Shown in pieces: positions 26,334 through 36,311 of a stretch of 64,000 bases of DNA. A program made the translations under genes and the position numbers. A model generated the notes under the pieces. That model was not told the origin of the DNA. It made no database searches and was given only the letters and a program-made list of their open reading frames with translations. Source of the stretch: Neobacillus bataviensis (GTDB lineage Bacteria; Bacillota; Bacilli; Bacillales_B; DSM-18226). Where the stretch lies: contig NZ_JAHXYW010000003.1 in the NCBI RefSeq assembly GCF_019969725.1, positions 62,001 to 126,000 of the forward strand, read 5' to 3'. The stretch's first letter is position 1. Each line of letters opens with the position of its first letter.

Positions 26334-27881
26334 TTAGATCCCTGTTGGCCATGTTGCTAAACGTCGTTCGCTTTTTTCTCTTTTTGATGTTAATAAATAT
26401 TCAAGCGATTGGCAGAGGAATTTCCTTGTTTCATTCGGCTGTATGATATCATCGATTAAATGTTTGGCGGCCGCTTTGTATGGGGAACTGTCAAAGGACC
26501 AAAGCTCTAAAAGTTTTTTACGCTCCTCACTTGGATTTTCTGACCTTGCCAACTCCCGGCCGAATACGACGTTTACTCCAACCTCTGGTCCGGTAAAATT
26601 AATTTCCGCAGTTGGCCAGGCTACGACCAAATCCCCGCCCATGCCAGGCCCGCACATATTTCCATAAGCCGCACCGATACTTTTACGAATAACAACGGAT
26701 ATTTTCGGTACGGTTGATAAGGCGAGCGCTTGATTCCAAACCATAATTTTTGTCGGCATCTTTGCTTTTTCCGCTTCGCTGCTGATCCGGAAACCCGGTG
26801 TATCATGAAGAAAAATGAGCGGAATATGGTAGGAGTCGCACAGACAAATAAATTCAGTGGCCTTTTGGCATTCCTGTGGTCCTGGAGCCCCTGCATAATG
26901 ACTTGGCTGGTTCGCAACGATTCCGACAACATGGCCGTTCAAATGGGCAAAAGCAGTGATCAATCCTTTGCCAAACTTCCTCTGAAACTCAAAGGTAAGA
27001 CCATCATCTACAATTAGATCAATGATTTTCTTCATATTATAAACACGGTTGCTTTGCTGTGGTAAAATGGTCAATACTTCATCGATTAAACGATAAGGAT
27101 CATCGGTTGTTGCCTTCATTCGAGGCCTTTCTCCCGCATTTTGCGGCATAAACGAAAAATACGTTTTTAATTGCTGCATGCACTCTTCTTCGGTTGCACC
27201 ATCTTCATCAATTTGTCCTGTATAACGGTGATGCACATCGACTCCGCCCAATTCTTCCGGTGACAATTTTTGGCCATTAGCAAGCTCAAGCATACGTGGT
27301 CCCGCTATTGCCATGCATGTTCCGTGAAGCTGGGTAACAAAATCGGATGAAACTGCTGCCCAGGTCGGCCCCCCAAAGCTGTCGCCCAATATAGCCGTCA
27401 TCGTTGGAACTTGGCGATGAAGCGTTAGCATTTCTCTCGGGAATAATTTATCACTAATTCCATCCGAGCCCATCCCATCCGGCATCCTAAGGCCCCCGCC
27501 TTCATGCAGTGAAAAAATCGGCAACCCATTTTTTATGGCAAAATCATGGATACTTTTTGATTTCCGGATATGGACATTCCCTTCTGTGCCGGCAAAAACA
27601 GTCTTGTCTCCCGCTTGGATAACAGCAGGTCTTCCATTCACTTTCCCAACACCGGCAACCAGTCCGTCACCATAACTTTTATCCTCAGTACCTTTCACAT
27701 CCGAAGTATTTAATATACCGAGCTCCAAGAATGTGCCGTGGTCAGCTAACATTTCAATTCTCTCTCGTGCAGTTTGCAAACCCTTTCCATGCTGGGCCGC
27801 AATTTTATCCTTGCCTCCGCCTAAAAGGGCTGTTTCTTTTTTTGCTTGAAGTTCTCCAGTTAATTGCTGTAAATTATCCAT
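26334..27881 (-). CDS. Acyl-CoA carboxylase carboxyltransferase (beta) subunit
   Basis: 515-residue carboxyltransferase of the propionyl/methylcrotonyl-CoA carboxylase beta type. Crotonase-like halves are visible: GGGLRMPDGM, GDSFGGPTWAAVSSDFV, and in the second half LHDTPGF (carboxybiotin/CoA site), SIGAAYGNMCGPGMGGDLVVAWPTA. Resembles YngE-like proteins. No biotin carboxylase or biotin carrier gene is adjacent, so it must pair with subunits encoded elsewhere or act differently. It begins 12 bases after the acyl-CoA ligase (AGGAGAGG upstream), one operon. Confidence 0.83.
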   Translation of the reverse strand: MDNLQQLTGELQAKKETALLGGGKDKIAAQHGKGLQTARERIEMLADHGTFLELGILNTSDVKGTEDKSYGDGLVAGVGKVNGRPAVIQAGDKTVFAGTEGNVHIRKSKSIHDFAIKNGLPIFSLHEGGGLRMPDGMGSDGISDKLFPREMLTLHRQVPTMTAILGDSFGGPTWAAVSSDFVTQLHGTCMAIAGPRMLELANGQKLSPEELGGVDVHHRYTGQIDEDGATEEECMQQLKTYFSFMPQNAGERPRMKATTDDPYRLIDEVLTILPQQSNRVYNMKKIIDLIVDDGLTFEFQRKFGKGLITAFAHLNGHVVGIVANQPSHYAGAPGPQECQKATEFICLCDSYHIPLIFLHDTPGFRISSEAEKAKMPTKIMVWNQALALSTVPKISVVIRKSIGAAYGNMCGPGMGGDLVVAWPTAEINFTGPEVGVNVVFGRELARSENPSEERKKLLELWSFDSSPYKAAAKHLIDDIIQPNETRKFLCQSLEYLLTSKREKSERRLATWPTGI

Positions 27882-27893
27882 AAGTTCCCTCTC

Positions 27894-29549
27894 CTAATTC
27901 CCTTTTAACAATTTTCTTAGTACTTTTCCAGACGGTGTAGCTGGCAGCTGTTCAATTATTTCCACATATCTAGGATATTTATAGGCGGCCATATTCTCCT
28001 TCGACCATTTGATAATATCATCCGGCCCTACTTTTTCTTTTTCCGTGTCCTTTAACACTACAAAGGCTTTAACTACTTCCCCTTTTACTGGGTCAGGAAC
28101 TCCGATGACTGCGGATTGACGAATGGCAGGATGTAAGTTGAGCAGCGCTTCTACATCTTCAGGAAAAATACTATATCCCGAGCATTTGATCATTTCCTTT
28201 ATACGGCCCTGGAAAAATAAATAACCATCTTCATCAAGGCACCCAATATCTCCGGTATGAACCCATCCATCCCTTAATGTATCGGCAGTGGCATCAGGGC
28301 GGTTTAAATAACCTTTAAACACACCTGGATTTTTTACGATTATTTCCCCTTGTTTACCTGGAGGCTGGTTCTCACCTGTTTCAAGATTAATTATGCGAAT
28401 TTCCGTATCATAAACAGGAATGCCGCAGGACCCAAATTTAATTTTTTCCTTAGGCATATAAGTATCGCAGGTATGGGTCTCACTTAGACCGTAAGCGGCT
28501 TCATAAAGAATACAGCCGTTAGTGACCTCTTTCCATTGTTCAGCGAGTTCTTTTGTTACTTGAACACCAAAACTCGTTGCTAAATTCGTTTTTAAGCTCG
28601 ATAAATCTTTTTCAGCAATTCCAGGAATTTGTAAGATGGCCCAGTTCATTGGTGCAATGCTGTACCAATAACTGACTTTGTATTTTTCAATGGCTTCAAC
28701 GGTTGCGAATGGGTCGAATTTTATAAACAAGACACAGGGTCTTCCAGAATAAATCGGCGTATTTAACCCCATAACCATTCCTGCAATATGGCATAATGGC
28801 GCACTGGCCATAAAAATTTCATCCTGGCTCATTCCATTTGCCTGTGCCGAGGCTGCCGTTTTAAATAAGGCATTCCCGTAGGTGAGCATCGCCCCTTTTG
28901 GACGGCCGGTAGTCCCTGAAGTGAATACCATTAAACCGACATCATTCCATAAATCCACATTTTCTTTCCCTTCATGGGGAATTTCAGTTTGGAGAATATT
29001 AGAGAATTGATCGGTCTCAGAAAATGAAAGCTTTGGAAAGATAAATTCTTTAGGAAAGTTCCATTCTGTTTGGTCTGGGAGGAAATCATCATAGTTTGTC
29101 ATAACAACAAAATTCAGAGGACGTACTTTTTCGATTGCTTTTTTAACAAGGGGAATACCTTCGGAACCGGCAATGATTCCTTCTATTGGAGCTTCTTCTA
29201 AGTAATATATCAATTCATTTTCTTTAAACATCGGGTTTAACGGGATGACGATGCCGCCCAATTTTTGAATGGCGAAATGTGCGATGATATATTGTGGACA
29301 GTTTTGCAAGTAGAGCGCAACACAGCTTCCCTTCTTTACCCCTTTTTGGTCCAAATAATATGAGAACTTGTTTACATAATCTAAAAGCTCTCCCCATGAA
29401 ATCTTTGTGCCATAAAAAATATAAGCCAGATCCTTCGGCCGTTGTTTTCCATGTTGTTCTAAGTAATCAACTAAGGGCTTTTCTCCTTGTAAATATTCCA
29501 GTTGAGCAGGAAGCTGGTCTGGCCAATAAGGCCGTGTTTTTTCTACCAT
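27894..29549 (-). CDS. Acyl-CoA synthetase (AMP-forming)
   Basis: ANL-superfamily ligase of 551 residues that activates a carboxylic acid to acyl-CoA. Motifs: P-loop MVFTSGTTGRPKGAML (about 210-225), YGLSETHTCD, GWVHTGDIGCLDEDGYLFFQGR and the C-terminal PSGKVLRKLL with catalytic Lys. The start at MVEKTRPYW follows GGAGG by 7-8 bases. Probably fatty or branched-chain acid specific; substrate not determined by sequence. Operon leader with the carboxyltransferase gene; a TetR-like operator lies just upstream. Confidence 0.88.
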   Translation of the reverse strand: MVEKTRPYWPDQLPAQLEYLQGEKPLVDYLEQHGKQRPKDLAYIFYGTKISWGELLDYVNKFSYYLDQKGVKKGSCVALYLQNCPQYIIAHFAIQKLGGIVIPLNPMFKENELIYYLEEAPIEGIIAGSEGIPLVKKAIEKVRPLNFVVMTNYDDFLPDQTEWNFPKEFIFPKLSFSETDQFSNILQTEIPHEGKENVDLWNDVGLMVFTSGTTGRPKGAMLTYGNALFKTAASAQANGMSQDEIFMASAPLCHIAGMVMGLNTPIYSGRPCVLFIKFDPFATVEAIEKYKVSYWYSIAPMNWAILQIPGIAEKDLSSLKTNLATSFGVQVTKELAEQWKEVTNGCILYEAAYGLSETHTCDTYMPKEKIKFGSCGIPVYDTEIRIINLETGENQPPGKQGEIIVKNPGVFKGYLNRPDATADTLRDGWVHTGDIGCLDEDGYLFFQGRIKEMIKCSGYSIFPEDVEALLNLHPAIRQSAVIGVPDPVKGEVVKAFVVLKDTEKEKVGPDDIIKWSKENMAAYKYPRYVEIIEQLPATPSGKVLRKLLKGN

Positions 29550-29570
29550 TTTCATTCCTCCAAACAATCT

Positions 29571-29586
29571 TACTGACCGGTTAGTA
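29571..29586. promoter_or_regulatory. TetR-family-like operator
   Basis: TACTGACCGGTTAGTA, a 16-bp inverted repeat with a single imperfect pair, 22 bases upstream of the acyl-CoA ligase start. Sites of this form are typical of TetR-type repressors of fatty-acid genes. No such regulator gene is in the window. The stretch 29587-29813 beyond it shows no gene. Confidence 0.6.
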
Positions 29587-29813
29587 TTTTTTAGGTAACT
29601 AATTTTGAATTTTCTGACTACATGTCTAAGATTAATAGTACATGAAAGTTAATTGTTATTCAATGATTGTCTATATCTGTGGTTTCCATCCATGGAAACT
29701 CTTTCAAAAACCGAACGAAAGTAGTTTTTTAACTTTAATTATTCGCTTTTTTGCAAAAAAAGATTGATTTACCTTCTCAGCATGCTATAATGTGAATAAA
29801 TTCATAAAAGTTT

Positions 29814-30610
<797 letters not shown>

Positions 30611-30611
<1 letters not shown>

Positions 30612-31918
30612 TGAAACAACAACATACATTCAAAATTGCTTCTTTAGGAATTCAACATGTACTAGCAATGTATGCAGGAGCGGTCATTGTCCCGCTTATC
30701 GTAGGCGGCGCCCTTAAATTTAATGGGGAACAACTAACCTACTTAGTTTCAATTGATATTTTAATGTGCGGGATTGCAACTATTTTACAAGTTTGGCAGA
30801 ATCGCTTTTTTGGAATCGGCCTGCCCATCGTCCTTGGATGTACGTTTACGGCTGTAGGACCAATTATCGCAATTGGAAGTCAATACGGTATTTCAGCTAT
30901 TTACGGCTCCATTCTTCTATCAGGTCTTATTGTGATTCTTATTTCTGGCTTTTTCGGAAAATTAATTAAATTTTTCCCTCCGGTTGTTACAGGATCTGTA
31001 GTTACCATTATTGGGATCACTTTAATTCCGGTTGCAATGAATAACATTGCCGGCGGTCAAGGCAGTCCTGATTTTGGTTCCCTTTCGAATATTAGTTTAG
31101 CTTTCGGAACTTTACTGTTTATTATTTTGCTTTATCGATTTACGAAAGGATTTATCCGTTCCATCTCGATTTTACTGGGCTTAGTTGCCGGTACACTGGC
31201 AGCAGCTATTATGGGAAAAGTGAATTTTTCAGCTGTGGGTGATGCTTCATGGTTCCATATGGTAAAACCATTTTACTTTGGCACCCCGACTTTTGAATTG
31301 ACACCTATTATTACCATGACATTAGTTGCCATTGTAAGTTTGGTAGAATCGACAGGTGTTTATTTTGCCCTAAGCGATATTACGGGTAAAAAATTATCGG
31401 AAAAAGATTTATCCAAAGGTTATCGTGCTGAGGGTCTTGCGAGTATCATCGGCGCATTGTTCAATGCCTTTCCATATACCACCTACTCACAGAACGTCGG
31501 TCTGGTCCAACTTTCTGGAGTTAAAGGGAAAAATGTCATCTATACGATGGGTGGAATGCTTATTTTTCTAGGATTTGTGCCGAAAATTGCGGCTTTGACT
31601 ACAGTAATTCCTACCCCTGTTCTAGGAGGCGCAATGGTGGCCATGTTCGGAATGGTTATCGCCTATGGAATTAAGATGTTAAGTAAAGTAGAATTCGCTT
31701 CCCAAGAAAATCTGTTGATTATCGCTTGTTCTGTTGGCATGGGACTTGGTGTAACCGCTGTTCCTACCCTTTTTGACCATTTGCCAGAGAGCGTCAAAAT
31801 TCTGACCAACAATGGGATTGTTGCTGGCAGCTTGACCGCCATTTTCTTAAACATTGTGTTTAATGTCTCAAAGCGGACCAAAGACCAAACAAATGTTCAT
31901 GAGTTAAAAGCGTCCTAA
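30611..31918 (+). CDS. pbuX: Xanthine permease (NCS2 family)
   Basis: Membrane transporter of 435 residues with about 12-14 hydrophobic segments. NCS2 signatures: GIQHVLAMYAGAVIVPLIVGGAL at the N-terminus, the VESTGVYFALSDITGKKL segment around residue 240 and AFPYTTYSQNVGLVQLSGV (about 285-303) in the substrate site. Translationally coupled to xpt (TAATG overlap) and under the same guanine riboswitch. Confidence 0.95.
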
Positions 31919-31923
31919 TAGAA

Positions 31924-31951
31924 AAGACGGAGCTATTCCAAGCTCCGTCTT
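31924..31951. terminator. Bidirectional terminator at pbuX/gerP ends
   Basis: AAGACGGAGC/GCTCCGTCTT stem. The minus-strand germination gene stops inside it. Confidence 0.85.
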
Positions 31952-32154
31952 AATATTTCTATTAAATCTGATAGATTACTTTGGATGGATGCATTTTGTG
32001 CCAAGGTGCTCGTGCTGCTCCCTCCACTGTTTTGACTTCCTGAACCTGAGACCGTTTTTGTAACCGATATTGGAGAAATATAAACCGCCCCGCCGAAATT
32101 TACTATACCGCCAGAAATAGTCCCAATTGATATTCCGTCTTTATTGAAATCCAA
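31933..32154 (-). CDS. GerPA/GerPF-type spore germination protein
   Basis: 73-residue protein with the family core ISGGIVNFGGAVYISPISVTK then the VSGSGSQNSGG loop, as in the GerPA/GerPF family needed for nutrient access through the spore coat. A TTG start is chosen (AAGGGGAAGGC upstream) giving LDFNKDGISIG; an earlier TTG is too close to a ribosome site. Stands alone, not in a gerP operon. Confidence 0.8.
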   Translation of the reverse strand: MDFNKDGISIGTISGGIVNFGGAVYISPISVTKTVSGSGSQNSGGSSTSTLAQNASIQSNLSDLIEILRRSLE

Positions 32155-32242
32155 GCCTTCCCCTTCTTCCAATCCTTTTCAATAGGATATGTACAAGCTT
32201 AAAGGCTTGATTAAACTCCTTCATTAGAAAAATTAATTTTCA

Positions 32243-32710
32243 TCAAGATGCAGCTTTCTTTTCTAACTTACAGATCCAATTATAGAATCCAAGTAAAATA
32301 AGCAAAAGAATAGGATCAAGAATGACCGCGTGCCATAGTCTCCACCAGCCGTAATGAAAATATCCCCACGGAGGAGGCAGTATCGTGATCCGTTCGTATA
32401 TTAAAATGGCAACTACAAAAAAGGAAAAAAACAATAGCCGTTGCCATTTTGAAGATTTTTGAGGGTACCAGTTAAGAAAAATAATATTGGCTGCAGGGAC
32501 TAAAAAAATATGAGGAAGGATTCCCGCCCAATCAATATCCCTAGAAAAATACCAATACGCATGAAATTTAAATTCGACAAATACATCAAACAACGTCTCA
32601 AAGGCAATCGTAAAAAGCCAAATGTGGACTATTTGATTGGAGCTCATTCTTCTTTTAGTTTTAAAGGCTATAAAATTAAATAGTATTATGGCAATTAAAA
32701 GTCCAATCAT
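32243..32710 (-). CDS. CBO0543-type integral membrane protein, function unknown
   Basis: 155 residues, about five hydrophobic helices, with Trp/Pro-rich loops (FHAYWYFSRDIDWAGILPHIF, ILPPPWGYFHYGWWRLWHA) that typify the CBO0543 family of Firmicutes. No known activity. Ends with a short basic tail. Stands alone between divergent and convergent neighbours. Confidence 0.7.
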   Translation of the reverse strand: MIGLLIAIILFNFIAFKTKRRMSSNQIVHIWLFTIAFETLFDVFVEFKFHAYWYFSRDIDWAGILPHIFLVPAANIIFLNWYPQKSSKWQRLLFFSFFVVAILIYERITILPPPWGYFHYGWWRLWHAVILDPILLLILLGFYNWICKLEKKAAS

Positions 32711-32874
32711 AAAATTTTCCTTTTTATTTAGATTATCCTCATTTTAAGAAGGAATATGCATCATCCCCAATTTATTTACAGTATTTTTCACACCAAAATA
32801 CCTAGTCCAATCCATGAAATTCTAGTTTTATGTAATAATGTAATATTTCTTGAACAAAGCGAGGATTACAAAAA

Positions 32875-34436
32875 ATGAGCTTATTAAATGTCGAAAATTT
32901 ATCTCATACATTCGGGGACCGTACATTATTTAAAGACGTTTCCTTTCGATTATTAGCAGAAGACCATGTTGGACTTGTCGGTGCAAACGGGGTCGGTAAG
33001 TCTACCTTAATGAATATTATTACAAACCAATTGATCCATGATAGCGGCCGTGTGGAATGGACACCTGGTGTTCATTATGGCTATTTGGATCAGCATACCG
33101 TTCTAACACCTGGAAAAACAATGCGTGATGTCTTGCGTGATGTCTTGCGTGATGCCTTCCTTCCTCTTTTTGAAAAAGAAAAAGAATTAAATGAAGTAAC
33201 GGCAAAAATGGGTGAAGCATCTCCAGAAGAGCTCGAAGTATTATTAGAACAAATGGGTGAAATCCAGGATGCCCTAGATGCTGGCGGTTTTTACTCTTTA
33301 GATATTAAAATTGAAGAAGCGGCCCGCGGTTTGGGACTTGATGCCATCGGTTTGGACCGAGATGTTGCAGCGCTTAGCGGTGGTCAACGAACAAAGGTTC
33401 TGCTTGCTAAGCTTCTTTTGGAACAGCCGAAAGTATTGCTGCTTGACGAGCCGACCAACTATTTAGATGTTGAGCATATTCGCTGGCTTCAATCCTATCT
33501 AAAGGATTACCCATATGCGTTTATTTTGATCTCCCATGATACGGAATTTATGAACCATGTATCGAATGTTATTTTTCAATTAGAATTTTCAAAGCTTACC
33601 CGTTACACAGCAAGCTATGAGAAATTCCTTGAGTTAGCTGAAATCAACAAAAACCAGCATATTAACGCTTACGAAAAACAACAGGAGTTTATCAAAAAGC
33701 AAGAAGACTTTATTGCAAGAAACAAGGCTCGCTATTCGACAACTGGCCGTGCGAAAAGCCGTCAGAAGCAATTAGACCGGATGGAACGGATTGACCGGCC
33801 TGAAACGGCAATGAAGGCAACGTTTGAATTCAAGGAGTCTCGAAGCAGCAGCCGTTATGTTTTTGAAGCAAAGGATTTGGAAATTGGCTATTCTCACGCA
33901 TTATTACCGAAAATGAATATGACTTTAGAACGTGGTGAAAAGGTCGCCATTATCGGCTGTAATGGTGTTGGTAAATCAACCCTTCTAAAAACGATGCTTG
34001 GTAAAATAGATCCATTAAATGGTTCCGTTGAACGTGGAGATTTCCTTTTCCCTTCTTATTTTGAACAAGAAGTGAAAGCAGGCAATATCACACCTATTGA
34101 GGATGTATGGAATGCCTTCCCTTCTATGGATCAGCATCAGGTTCGTGCAGCCCTTGCCCGCTGTGGTTTGAAAAATGAGCATATTTCCCGCCCATTGAGC
34201 CAGCTAAGCGGTGGAGAGCAAGCAAAGGTTCGCTTGTGCAAGCTGATGATGAATGAAAGTAACTGGATTTTATTCGATGAGCCAACGAACCATCTAGATA
34301 TCGATGCAAAAGCTGAATTAAAACGGGCATTAAAGGCCTAGGTACTGTTGTTTTAGTTTGCCACGAACCAGACTTTTATGAAGATTGGATTACAAAAGTT
34401 TGGAATGTTGAAGAATGGTCACAATTAACAGTTTAA
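32875..34436 (+). pseudogene. Housekeeping-type ABC-F ATPase (YkpA-like) with 3' frameshift
   Basis: ABC-F protein with Walker A GANGVGKST (about 38-46), signature LSGGQRTKV, Walker B LLLDEPTNYLD, linker with KARYSTTGRAKSRQKQLDR, second Walker A GCNGVGKST, LSGGEQAKV and LFDEPTNHLD. The frame stops at TAG 34339-34341 after ELKRALKA, but the next frame continues GTVVLVCHEPDFYEDW and ends WSQLTV at 34436, exactly the missing C-terminus. A loss of about 4 bases near 34336-34341 explains it. Without it the protein lacks the second-site H-loop His. A sequencing error is possible. A 12-bp unit is present three times at 33123-33158. Confidence 0.85.
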
Positions 34437-34447
34437 GAAAATCAATC

Positions 34448-34476
34448 AAACCCCTGCCCTTTTAGCAGGGGTTTTT
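34448..34476 (+). terminator. Terminator after the ABC-F gene
   Basis: AAACCCCTGC/GCAGGGGTTT stem followed by TT. The rest of 34477-34644 is AT-rich promoter-like sequence with no gene. Confidence 0.85.
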
Positions 34477-34644
34477 CTTGTGAACACTGTATTTAACATT
34501 ATGAACATCTTTTGCTATCTATTTTTTCGATGAGTATTAATTGGATAAATAGATATATTGAATTTATTCCCTTTTACGCTTTATTTATAATGAAAAAGGC
34601 TAAGCATTTCTATTATAAATAAAAGTAAAAGAGGTTATTATTTT

Positions 34645-35544
34645 ATGAAAAGATGGTTTTCTGTTATGATTCTTTTTATTCTTGTTTTTTCTCTGGCTGC
34701 TTGCGGACAAAAGGATGAAAAAGCAACCGTTGGAAAAAAAGAAGCAAAGACGAATGAAGTATTTAAAATTGGTGCGATTCCTGACCAAAACGCAGCAACC
34801 CTTGACAAAGGGATGACAGCAGTCGCTGAGTATTTAAGCGAAAAGACGGGTATGAAGGTTGAATTCGTTCCATCTGTCGACTACGCTGCCCTAGTTACTG
34901 CCTTTCAACGCGGTGAAATCCATATGGCATGGTTTGGCGGCTTAACAAGTGTCCAGGCAAGAAATCTTGTTCCAGAAGCAGAATCCATTGTTCAACGGCC
35001 ACGCGATGCTGAATTCCATTCTGTTTTTATCACGCAGGCTTCAGAAAATATTACAAAACTTGAAGATTTAAAAGGTAAGTCTTTTACGTTTGGGAGTGAA
35101 AGCTCCACTTCTGGGCATTTGATGCCCCGTTATTTCTTAACAGAGGCTGGAATTGATCCAAATAAGGATTTTGACGGCAAGCCTAATTTCTCAGGTTCAC
35201 ATGATACAACCTATAAATTAGTGGAATCAGGCGCATTTAAAGCAGGTGCCCTAAACGAAGCGGTATGGCAGGCAGCAGTAAAAGAAGGAAAAGTAGATAC
35301 CAATAAAGTGAAGGTTTTCTACACAACCCCTGCTTATTACGATTATAACTGGACCATTAATAGCAATGTCGAAGAGGTTTTCGGAAAAGGCACAAAGAAA
35401 AAAGTGAAAGACGCTCTTCTCTCCATCACAGGTGATCAAAAAGAGATTGCCGACTTATTCCAAACCGACAGCTTCATTGAAACAAAAAATGATAATTACA
35501 AAAAGATTGAAAAAGTGGCGAAAGAACTAAAGATCATTAAGTAG
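34645..35544 (+). CDS. PhnD-like ABC substrate-binding lipoprotein (phosphonate or selenium oxyanion)
   Basis: 299-residue solute-binding protein with lipobox SLAACG (Cys about 20). The mature part begins with FKIGAIPDQNAATLDKGM and contains VDYAALVTAFQRGEIHMAWFGG, FGSESSTSGHLMPRYFL and FYTTPAYYDYNW. This pattern fits the PhnD superfamily branch that protein-family databases name putative selenate binding proteins, better than classical PhnD. First gene of a three-gene transporter operon. Ligand is inferred, not shown. Confidence 0.8.
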   Translation: MKRWFSVMILFILVFSLAACGQKDEKATVGKKEAKTNEVFKIGAIPDQNAATLDKGMTAVAEYLSEKTGMKVEFVPSVDYAALVTAFQRGEIHMAWFGGLTSVQARNLVPEAESIVQRPRDAEFHSVFITQASENITKLEDLKGKSFTFGSESSTSGHLMPRYFLTEAGIDPNKDFDGKPNFSGSHDTTYKLVESGAFKAGALNEAVWQAAVKEGKVDTNKVKVFYTTPAYYDYNWTINSNVEEVFGKGTKKKVKDALLSITGDQKEIADLFQTDSFIETKNDNYKKIEKVAKELKIIK

Positions 35545-35557
35545 TAGGTGTCATAAA

Positions 35558-36310
35558 ATGTCTTCAAAAAAAATGATTGAAGCCAATTCCATAAGCAAAC
35601 ATTATGAGCGGAAGATAGCCATATCTTCCCTTTCTTTTTCGATTCATCAAGGGGAAACGGTGGCATTGATTGGACCGAGCGGGGCGGGAAAAACGACGCT
35701 GTTAAATATGATCGCAGGATTGATTCCAATTGAGTCTGGCGAATTATTTATCGACGGCCACCCCCTTTCTTCCTATAAAAATCGAAAGGGTTTTGCGAAG
35801 AAAGTCGGGGTAATCCGCCAGCAATTTGATTTAATTGGGCCGCTTGCGGTGATTCATAATGTGCTGGCAGGGAAATTAGCAGATTGGGGTTTGATCAAAT
35901 CAGTACTTTCCCTCCTCCTTCCTCAAGAAAAAGCATCTGCATTAGAAGCTCTTGAGAAAGTTGGTCTATCTAACAAGGCATACGAAATCACCTCAACGTT
36001 ATCGGGCGGTGAACAACAGCGTGTCGCGATGGCCCGCTTAATGATCCAAAATCCAGAAATCCTTTTAGCGGATGAACCAGTTGCTTCACTGGATCCTGCC
36101 CGTGCAGATGACATATTAATGATTCTGACGAATATCGTTAAAGAAAAAAACCAAACAATTATTGCCAGTTTGCATTCGGTTGACTACGCCCGAAAATATT
36201 TTACAAGAATCCTTGCCCTTAAAGATGGGGAACTATTTTTTGATTTGCCAACTGAAAAGGTAACGGATGAGCTATTAGCTGAGCTTTATCAAATAAAGGA
36301 GAGCAGCTAA
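35558..36310 (+). CDS. PhnC-like ABC transporter ATP-binding protein
   Basis: 250-residue ATPase: Walker A GPSGAGKTT (about 38-46), Q loop IRQQFDLIGPL, signature LSGGEQQRVAMARL, Walker B ILLADEPVASLDP and H loop SLHSVDYARKYF, all PhnC-like. It starts 13 bases after the binding-protein gene and ends one base before the permease gene, so the three are co-transcribed. Confidence 0.87.
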   Translation: MSSKKMIEANSISKHYERKIAISSLSFSIHQGETVALIGPSGAGKTTLLNMIAGLIPIESGELFIDGHPLSSYKNRKGFAKKVGVIRQQFDLIGPLAVIHNVLAGKLADWGLIKSVLSLLLPQEKASALEALEKVGLSNKAYEITSTLSGGEQQRVAMARLMIQNPEILLADEPVASLDPARADDILMILTNIVKEKNQTIIASLHSVDYARKYFTRILALKDGELFFDLPTEKVTDELLAELYQIKESS

Positions 36311-36311
36311 T

